Part shown: in pieces, positions 60,528-64,000 of the stretch | How the letters are laid out: every line of letters begins with the position of its first letter | Position numbering within the stretch: the stretch's first letter is position 1 | NCBI RefSeq assembly: GCF_001613065.1 | Contig: NZ_BDBQ01000047.1 | Location: forward strand, 62,001 to 126,000 | From: Nocardia miyunensis NBRC 108239 | GTDB taxonomy: Bacteria > Actinomycetota > Actinomycetes > Mycobacteriales > Mycobacteriaceae | Length of the DNA: 64,000 bases | Direction of reading: 5' to 3' | Notes under the pieces: generated by a model | The model's database searches: none | Told to the model about the DNA's origin: nothing | The model's input: the letters and a program-made list of their open reading frames with translations, nothing else | Program-made: the position numbers and the translations under genes

Positions 60528-60552
60528 GAATAATCCGATACCGGTCGGGTAC
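60528..60552 (+). promoter_or_regulatory. SigB/SigF-type promoter candidate, near-leaderless
   Basis: GAAT, 15-base spacer, GGGTAC; the -10 ends 9 bases before ATG 60562. Confidence 0.42.
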
Positions 60553-60561
60553 GGCGCGGAT

Positions 60562-61377
60562 ATGCACACAGGGATCGATCAGCTTCTGGATACGGTCACC
60601 CGGGTCGCCAACACATTGCGGAGCGAGGAAATTCCGTTCGCGGTCGCGGGAGGATGTGCCGTATACGCCCGGGGTGGCCCGGCGTCGGACCAGGATGTCG
60701 ACATCTTCATCAAGCCCGCCGACGCGCAGCGCGCCCGGCAGGCGCTGGTGCGAGCCGGTCTTCGCGCGGCCGATCCCCCGGAGGACTGGCTGACCACGGT
60801 GTACGACGGAGATACCTTGGTGGACTTGGTCTTTCAGCCCAATCACCGAGCCGTGACCGATGCTCTGCTGGCTCGGGCGAGCACCCTGCCGATCGGCCCG
60901 ACCGTGGCGCCGGTGATCAGCGCCACCGACCTCGTCATCGACAAACTCATGGTGCTCGACTCGCATCGGCTCGATTTCACCGGGCTGTTGCGGACGGCGC
61001 GGGAGTTGCGAGAGCAGGTGGATTGGCCGCGAGTAGCCGAGGAGACCGGGGCCTCGCCCTATGCCCGGGCGTTCCTGGGCCTTCTCGATGATCTGCACAT
61101 CAGCCGCGACGACGATCCCGCGACCGACGACCTGCTGCCCCAATATCTGGCGGCCAACCTTCGCCGAGTCCTCGCGGAGGACCCGCGGACGGCCGAACTC
61201 GGCGTCCAGGTGAGTGTTCGCGACAACGCGGTGGCGCTGGGTGGTGAGGTGAGCAGCACGCGGCGACGCCTGCACATCGAGGAGGTCGTGCGCGAGCAGG
61301 CTCCGAAACTTCAGGTGCACAACGACGTTCGCGTGATCACCCCGGACGGCCCGGTGGGTCGCGAACGGCTCGGCTGA
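60562..61377 (+). CDS. Nucleotidyltransferase with C-terminal BON domain
   Basis: 271 aa. The N-terminal half is a minimal nucleotidyltransferase fold: FAVAGGCAVYARGG at 27-40 and DQDVDIF at 43-49 with the two metal-binding Asp, then VYDGDTLVDLVFQPN supplying a third. The last 65 residues form a BON domain (VQVSVRDNAVALGGEVSSTR), usually a phospholipid- or periplasm-associated module. Joining of the two is uncommon. ATG 60562 is favoured by the promoter-like element directly upstream; earlier in-frame ATGs exist at 60514. It overlaps the phosphoesterase gene by TGATG, so the products may cooperate. Confidence 0.75.
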   Translation: MHTGIDQLLDTVTRVANTLRSEEIPFAVAGGCAVYARGGPASDQDVDIFIKPADAQRARQALVRAGLRAADPPEDWLTTVYDGDTLVDLVFQPNHRAVTDALLARASTLPIGPTVAPVISATDLVIDKLMVLDSHRLDFTGLLRTARELREQVDWPRVAEETGASPYARAFLGLLDDLHISRDDDPATDDLLPQYLAANLRRVLAEDPRTAELGVQVSVRDNAVALGGEVSSTRRRLHIEEVVREQAPKLQVHNDVRVITPDGPVGRERLG

Positions 61378-62120
61378 TGGCGGACAGCATCCGTGTCGCC
61401 GCGGTCGGCGACGTTCATCTGGGCACGGAATCGGCCGGATCGCTCGGGCCCGCACTCGCGACCCTGCCGGATCACGCCGACGTGCTGCTGCTGGCCGGGG
61501 ATCTGACTCGGCACGGCACCCTCGCCGAAGGACGGGTTGTCGCAACCGAATTCGCGGACATCGGCGTACCGGTGGTCGCCGTGCTCGGCAATCACGACCA
61601 CCACGGTGACGAGCAGGACGACATCGCCGCATTGCTCGGTGATCACGGCATCACCGTGCTGGAGGGCGGCGCCGTGACCGTTCGGGTCGGCGGCCGCACT
61701 CTCGGTATCGCGGGGACCAAGGGCTTCGGCGGAGGATTCGCGGGACGCTGCGCCAGCGCCTTCGGTGAGCGCATCATGCGCGAATTCGTTTCGCACAGCG
61801 TGGATCTGGCTGATGCGCTGCGCGTCGCACTCGACGGATTGCGGACCGATGTCACGGTGGCGCTGACCCACTACGCCCCGATCGAGGGCACCCTGCACGG
61901 CGAGCCGCGGGAGATCTACCCGTTCCTGGGCTCGTATCTGCTCGGCGAGGCGATCGATGCGTGCGGTGCCGATCTGGCGGTGCACGGGCACGCCCACGCC
62001 GGAACCGAGCGCGGCATCACCCCGGGCGGGGTCCCGGTGCGCAATGTCGCTCAGCCGGTCATCCATTCGGCTTTCGCGGTGTACGAGCTGCCGGTGCTGG
62101 TGCGATCCCGCACCGCCTAG
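61377..62120 (+). CDS. Calcineurin-like metallophosphoesterase
   Basis: 247 aa. All five family motifs are visible: AVGDVHLG, LLLAGDLTRHG, VLGNHDHHGDEQDD, ALTHYAPIEG and VHGHAHAGTERG. These form a dinuclear metal site for phosphoester or cyclic nucleotide hydrolysis; the substrate is unknown. Translationally coupled to the nucleotidyltransferase-BON gene (one-base overlap), suggesting one makes a nucleotide-type product and the other removes it, or independent housekeeping; this is inference. Confidence 0.9.
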   Translation: MADSIRVAAVGDVHLGTESAGSLGPALATLPDHADVLLLAGDLTRHGTLAEGRVVATEFADIGVPVVAVLGNHDHHGDEQDDIAALLGDHGITVLEGGAVTVRVGGRTLGIAGTKGFGGGFAGRCASAFGERIMREFVSHSVDLADALRVALDGLRTDVTVALTHYAPIEGTLHGEPREIYPFLGSYLLGEAIDACGADLAVHGHAHAGTERGITPGGVPVRNVAQPVIHSAFAVYELPVLVRSRTA

Positions 62121-62356
62121 CTCAGCGCTTCACGCGGTAGAGCCGCCAGGTCGCCAATACATGGCCGAAGCGGGATCAGCTCGAGCGAACGCTCATGGGG
62201 GTGACGGTGACCGACATTGCCGAAGCTCGAGGCTTCCGCCGCATTACAAGTAATGTCGTTTGCCCGATCAACCAGATGTAGCAATCATTCAGCACTACTC
62301 TGAACTCGCCGAGGCAATCGCAGTGCCGACTCGATCCGGCACCGAGAGGCGGGTGG

Positions 62357-63316
62357 GTGCCGACCATGGGTGAGGATCCGATCGCTGCGGCCGACGCGGG
62401 CCGGACCGGTCCGCGAGCACGGCAGACCCTGGCAGTCGGCCTGTTCGCCGCCTTGCGCCCGCGGCAGTGGATCGAGAACGTCCTGGTTCTGGCCGCGCCG
62501 CTGGGCGCGGGCCGCAACGCGGTGACCGGTTCGATCGTGATCACCCAGCCGGAAGTGATCGGCCGCACCGCCATCGCGTTCATCGTGTTCTGTCTGGCGG
62601 CGTCGGGGATCCACCTGGTCAACGACGCGCTGGACGTGGCGGCCGATCGAGCGCACCCGACCAAACGCTATCGGCCGATCGCCGCCGGAGTGGTCCCGGT
62701 GAATCTGGCCTACGCGCTGAGCGCGGTGCTGCTGATCGCGGCCATCGCCCTGTCGTTCGTCGCGTCCTGGCAACTGGCCGTGGTGATCGCGGTGTACGTC
62801 GGCATTCAGCTGGCCTACTGTCTGGGCCTGAAACATGAACCGGTACTGGACATCTGCATCGTCTCCTCGGGTTTCCTGTTGCGCGCCGTGGCCGGTGGCG
62901 TCGCCGCGGGCATCACCCTGTCGACGTGGTTCCTGCTGGTGATGGCGTTCGGCTCGCTGTTCATGGCGGCGGGCGAGCGCTACGCCGAACTCCAGTTCGC
63001 GTTGAACGCCGGGGCCGGAATCCGCCGATCGCTGCAGTACTACACCCCGACCTACCTGCGTTTCGTGTGGACTCTCGCGGCGACCGCGATGGTGGTCTGC
63101 TACGGACTGTGGGCCTTCGAGCCCGAACACGACAACGGCATCTGGTTCGCCATATCCGTGGTGCCCTTCACCATCGCCGTTCTGCGATACGCGGTCGACG
63201 TGGACGGCGGCGACGCGGGCGAACCCGAAGAAGTGGCTCTACACAGTCGCCGCCTGCGACTGCCGGCCGGGCTGTGGATAGTCACGGTGGCTCTAGCCAT
63301 CTATCTGAAGAACTGA
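62357..63316 (+). CDS. UbiA-family prenyltransferase, decaprenyl-P phosphoribosyltransferase-like
   Basis: 319 aa, about nine helices. LRPRQWIENVLVLAAPLGAG and the Asp motif NDALDVAADRAHPTKRYRP are those of the Rv3806c (UbiA) type, which joins phosphoribosyl pyrophosphate to decaprenyl phosphate for arabinogalactan synthesis. A second conserved block is SSGFLLRAVAGGVAAG. In mycolate actinomycetes the main copy lies beside aftA and glfT genes; none is here, so this may be a second copy with a different acceptor. GTG 62357 and ATG 62366 are both possible starts. Confidence 0.82.
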   Translation: MPTMGEDPIAAADAGRTGPRARQTLAVGLFAALRPRQWIENVLVLAAPLGAGRNAVTGSIVITQPEVIGRTAIAFIVFCLAASGIHLVNDALDVAADRAHPTKRYRPIAAGVVPVNLAYALSAVLLIAAIALSFVASWQLAVVIAVYVGIQLAYCLGLKHEPVLDICIVSSGFLLRAVAGGVAAGITLSTWFLLVMAFGSLFMAAGERYAELQFALNAGAGIRRSLQYYTPTYLRFVWTLAATAMVVCYGLWAFEPEHDNGIWFAISVVPFTIAVLRYAVDVDGGDAGEPEEVALHSRRLRLPAGLWIVTVALAIYLKN

Positions 63317-63350
63317 CCGAGGCCCGCGAGGTCGGCCGATCGCGGACGCG

Positions 63351-64000
63351 TCAGCTTCCGGTCCAGTCGGGGAGGAACTCGGTGACGTCGACGTCGCGGA
63401 AGGGCGCGCGGATGAAGCGGTCGCGTAGTTCCCACGGGACGGTGCGGTCGAAGATCGCCTTGGTGGAGATGCCGTGGTCGAAGTTGGTCCACAGGAAGTC
63501 CGGATCGGCGGACGGGTCGAGCGGATGGCAGCCGGTGCGGGTGGTGACCGCTGTGACCTTGATGATCGGCAGGGCGGGATTGGCCACGCCGTCGTAGCCG
63601 GGGAATTCGGGCATGGCATAACCGGTTTCGGTGTGCTGATCCTCGGCCATTCGAGTTCATCGAAACCGTATGGGGTGGAAGGCGGTTCGAAGGAGATCGC
63701 CATGTATTCGACCGGGGAGCGTGCTGCATCGCGTGGAGCATGTGGCGGCCGAGCTGTTTGTCGTCGGCGCCCAGGAACAGGCCGACCCGTTTGCGGGAGG
63801 CGAGGACACCGACGATGACGGGAATGTCGTAGCCCTTGACGTTCTCGAACAGCATCGCCGGGCCGACCCTCGTCGGGCGCTGGACGGTCCCTCCCGCACC
63901 GACTTTGCGGTACACCCCGGCCAGTTCGGCCTCGGGGTCGACCTCGACGGAGGTCGAGACGAATTGTCCGGCATGCTTTTTCAGAAGTTCGATGCCTTCG
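63351..64000 (-). pseudogene. Decayed ubiD-family decarboxylase gene, runs off right edge
   Basis: Reading right to left, recognisable UbiD segments follow one another in three reading frames. From the window edge to about 63720 the frame gives the N-terminal region (GIELLKKHAGQFVSTSVEV, VGPAMLFENVKGYDIP, FLGADDKQLGRHML). About 63703-63655 another frame gives PVEYMAISFEPPSTPYGFDE, a mid-protein UbiD block. From 63650 a third frame gives QHTETGYAMPEFPGYDGVAN and IIKVTAVTTR, then an apparent C-terminal end. About 90-170 residues of the normal sequence seem missing at each junction. The intact gene would have been a prenyl-FMN-dependent aryl decarboxylase (vanillate/4-hydroxybenzoate type). Assembly error is an alternative. 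Confidence 0.72.

Noticed and set aside
62121..62356. Possible tRNA or small RNA between the phosphoesterase and UbiA genes
   Set aside because: No cloverleaf can be drawn, and the short ORF at 62192 (28 codons) has no support.
1..64000. CRISPR array, prophage, integron or insertion sequence
   Set aside because: No regularly spaced repeats, no transposase, integrase or phage structural protein, and no target-site duplications were seen.

Overview
The window reads as chromosome of a high-GC mycolic-acid actinomycete, most likely a Nocardia. The evidence is uniformly G/C-rich third codon positions, ATGA/GTGA-coupled operons, a decaprenyl-phosphate phosphoribosyltransferase-like UbiA enzyme (arabinogalactan synthesis), a cyclopropane-mycolate-synthase-like methyltransferase, an Rv1733c-like membrane protein, and promoters of the actinobacterial SigB/SigF type. 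I see no tRNA, rRNA, CRISPR array, transposase or integrase.

Layout. (1) 1-1477: a truncated MFS exporter gene divergent from a TetR regulator, with inverted repeats between them. (2) 1631-11925: a complete form I aerobic CO dehydrogenase locus. A divergent LysR gene is followed by xdhC-like, coxM, coxS, coxL (motif AYACSFR), an xdhC-YHS fusion, a MobA-like nucleotidyltransferase, coxD, coxG and coxE. (3) 12412-17693: a ten-gene gas vesicle operon (charged leader protein, SRPBCC protein, gvpA, F, G, O, J, L, S, K). (4) 17716-24700: a stress-type block with an aldehyde dehydrogenase, two SRPBCC proteins, a hemerythrin, a DUF7218-like protein, a DHA2 exporter, a small charged protein and a DUF899 protein. 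(5) 24736-28939: a benzoylformate-decarboxylase-like ThDP enzyme, a cytosolic cupin, a convergent Tat-exported cupin paralogue, and a mycolate-methyltransferase-like protein. (6) 28992-32722: a His-rich peptide, a CtaG-like protein, a ClC antiporter and a MarR regulator, the last three sharing a 20-bp operator-like element. (7) 32804-43180: an FMN reductase and TetR pair, an NTF2-like/FAD monooxygenase pair, two secreted glycine-zipper paralogues, and a TetR-controlled operon of two acyl-CoA-dehydrogenase-fold monooxygenases with an NTF2-like protein and an MFS carrier. (8) 43346-46968: a small membrane protein, a lipoprotein, a flavin reductase and a large-subunit catalase. (9) 47167-50514: 4-oxalomesaconate hydratase, 2-pyrone-4,6-dicarboxylate lactonase and an MFS carrier. 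(10) 50677-64000: CsbD and other small stress proteins, a DHA2 exporter with its TetR, a DUF3349-PhoU fusion, a PAS-GGDEF protein, a DJ-1/PfpI protein, an unusual aconitase-family protein, a Cys-rich small protein, a nucleotidyltransferase-BON protein, a phosphoesterase, a UbiA enzyme, and a decayed ubiD decarboxylase gene running off the right edge.

Recurring themes. A promoter-like element, GNTT-N15-GGGTA or a close variant, always with a 15-base spacer, lies upstream of about ten genes (katE, csbD, pfpI-like, aconitase-like and others), suggesting a local general-stress regulon. The second theme is catabolism and gas scavenging: CO oxidation, benzoylformate-type decarboxylation, the 4,5-cleavage (PDC) branch and the monooxygenase cassette. 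Several enzymes lack a residue their family normally uses: His281 in the ThDP enzyme, the bicarbonate-site His in the mycolate methyltransferase, and one Fe-S Cys in the aconitase-like protein. All assignments come from reading translated sequence and recalling family motifs; no database search was run.
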